A stretch of DNA of 64,000 bases from NCBI GenBank assembly GCA_900472575.1, contig UCIV01000018.1, positions 269,452 through 333,451 of the forward strand, given 5' to 3'. Positions 62,859 through 64,000 of this stretch are shown one piece after another (the first letter of the stretch is position 1; each line of letters opens with the position of its first letter). Under the pieces are notes generated by a model that saw nothing but the letters and a program-made list of their open reading frames with translations, was not told the origin of the DNA and did no database searches. The stretch is from Hyphomicrobiales bacterium (GTDB taxonomy: Bacteria > Pseudomonadota > Alphaproteobacteria > Rhizobiales > Rhizobiaceae). Made by a program: the position numbers and the translations under genes.

Positions 62859-63866
62859 ATGATTCCGTTCTCGATACTTGACCTTTCGCCGGTCGGCGAA
62901 GGCTACTCGGTGCGCGATGCGCTCGATCAATCCCGTCGCATGGCAATCAAGGCCGAAGAGCAGGGTTACAAGCGTGTCTGGCTGGCCGAGCACCACGGCA
63001 TGCCCGGCATAGCCAGCGCCGCGACATCGATCGTCATCGCCCATGTGGGGGCGGCGACGAAGAAAATCCGCGTCGGTTCCGGCGGCGTCATGCTGCCCAA
63101 CCACTCCCCGCTCGTCATCGCCGAACAGTTCGGCACGCTGGAAGCCCTGTTGCCCGGCCGTGTCGACCTCGGCCTCGGCCGCGCTCCCGGCACCGATATG
63201 CGCACCGCCAGCGCGTTACGGCGTAACATGGACGCCGGTGCCGAAAGCTTTCCGCAGGATATCGTCGAGCTGAAGCACCTGCTCGGCACGCCGATCGAGA
63301 ACCAGGCGATCATCGCAGTCCCCGGAACCGAAGCCAATGTGCCGATCTGGCTTCTCGGCTCCAGCCTCTACAGCGCCCATCTCGCCGCGGCGCTGGGCCT
63401 GCCCTATGCCTTCGCCTCCCATTTCGCGCCCGACATGCTGATGGATGCGATTGCGATCTATCGCGAACGCTTCCAGCCGTCAGCGGAACTCGACAAGCCT
63501 TATGTCATGGTTGGCGTCATGGGCGTCGCCGCCGATACCGACAAGGAGGCGGAACGCCTCTTCACATCGTCGCAGCAGCAATTCGTCAATCTGCGCAAGA
63601 ATGTCCGCACCCGCTTTCCCAAGCCGCTGGACAGCATGGACGGGTTCTGGACGCCGATGGAAAAGATGAGCGTCGAGCACACGCTGCGCTACGCAGCCGT
63701 CGGCTCGGTGGCGACCATCGAGGCAAAGCTGAAGGATTTCCTCGAAGAAACCGGCGCTGACGAACTGATCGTCTCCATGCCGATCCATGACATCGGCGCA
63801 CGCCTGCATTCGGTGGACCTGTTTGCGTCACTGCCGATGATGGAAAAGGAAAATTACGGAGCTTGA
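62859..63866 (+). CDS. LLM class flavin-dependent oxidoreductase
   Basis: A 335-residue luciferase-like monooxygenase family protein. [62 protein letters not shown] and [13 protein letters not shown] are hallmarks of the MsnO8-like subgroup. It should use FMNH2 or F420 in a mono-oxygenation or reduction; substrate unknown. A RIME repeat lies right after it. Confidence 0.93.
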   Translation: MIPFSILDLSPVGEGYSVRDALDQSRRMAIKAEEQGYKRVWLAEHHGMPGIASAATSIVIAHVGAATKKIRVGSGGVMLPNHSPLVIAEQFGTLEALLPGRVDLGLGRAPGTDMRTASALRRNMDAGAESFPQDIVELKHLLGTPIENQAIIAVPGTEANVPIWLLGSSLYSAHLAAALGLPYAFASHFAPDMLMDAIAIYRERFQPSAELDKPYVMVGVMGVAADTDKEAERLFTSSQQQFVNLRKNVRTRFPKPLDSMDGFWTPMEKMSVEHTLRYAAVGSVATIEAKLKDFLEETGADELIVSMPIHDIGARLHSVDLFASLPMMEKENYGA

Positions 63867-63883
63867 GGGTGATGCGGGGGCTG

Positions 63884-64000
63884 CCCCTCATCCGCCTGCC
63901 GGCACCTTCTCCCCGCTCGCGGGGCGAAGGACCCGTGTGGCAAGCTCACCGCATATCGCCAACGCCGAGCGTGGCAAGTCCCCTCTCCCCGCAAGCGGGG
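63884..64000. repeat. RIME-like palindromic intergenic repeat (copy 2, cut by window end)
   Basis: Opens CCCCTCATCCGCCTGCCGGC, has hairpin CTTCTCCCCGC/GCGGGGCGAAG, a linker with GCCAACGCCGAGCGTGGCA and a second arm CCCTCTCCCCGCAAGCGGGG at the window end. The order of parts is the same as at 22494-22629, so the two are one repeat family. Confidence 0.85.

Overview
This 64 kb window looks like a piece of the main chromosome of an alphaproteobacterium of the family Rhizobiaceae (Rhizobium/Agrobacterium/Sinorhizobium group). The evidence is the gene content and order (hmuTUV, serC-serA with a serC leader, ftsH-tilS-cpoB-pal-tolBARQ-ybgC, ruvCAB, the sulfolipid operon sqdBDC), high-GC coding with overlapping minus-strand operons, and two copies of a RIME-like palindromic repeat typical of rhizobia. 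I cannot fix the species from sequence alone. Almost all genes are core or common rhizobial genes; there is no phage, integron, transposase or CRISPR array.

Layout. 1-570: end of a probable copper-related operon (His/Cys-rich exported protein, then the start of a secreted protein cut by the window edge). 0.7-5.6 kb: purA with a large disordered membrane protein downstream, divergent from a DMT permease. 5.6-15.8 kb: small exported protein, DUF3422 protein, SLT-type lipoprotein, a frameshifted 5TM-PAS-GGDEF diguanylate cyclase gene, a dioxygenase/esterase/aldehyde dehydrogenase cluster and a galE-gloA-ung operon. 15.9-20.1 kb: haem uptake and breakdown (hmuTUV divergent from an IsdG/HmuQ-type monooxygenase and hutX). 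20.2-22.5 kb: small stress-type proteins and a nucleotidyltransferase-fold plus metallophosphoesterase pair. 22.5-27.4 kb: RIME repeat, treZ-treY (trehalose from glycogen), and two tandem 24-residue membrane peptides found by reading outside the usual ORF length limit.

27.5-35.6 kb: DUF983 protein, lipoprotein, amidase, rsmJ, a pseudouridine synthase, one tRNA-Met(CAT) with a clear sigma70-like promoter, mnmA, an MscS channel, DUF1810 and a Tim44-domain protein. 35.8-43.2 kb: serC-serA with an RNA leader, an outer membrane barrel, a GH15 glycosidase and glmM. 43.4-53.9 kb: ftsH, tilS, cpoB, pal, tolB, tolA, tolR, tolQ and ybgC, i.e. the cell-envelope Tol-Pal machine; a divergent small exported-protein gene separates ybgC from tolQ. 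54-57 kb: sqdB-sqdD-sqdC for sulfoquinovosyl diacylglycerol. 57-61.2 kb: ruvC, a VapBC-like pair, ruvA, ruvB, a NUDIX hydrolase, a DUF2945 protein and a small conserved protein, all on the minus strand and mostly overlapping. 61.4-64 kb: a degenerate chemoreceptor-like protein, an LLM flavin oxidoreductase and a second RIME repeat cut by the window end.

The least explained items are the twin 24-aa peptides, the toxin-antitoxin pair translationally coupled to ruvA, the nucleotidyltransferase/phosphoesterase pair, the single-base frameshift in the diguanylate cyclase and the tRNA-Met with mismatched helices. I did not find a clear, wholly new multi-gene system.
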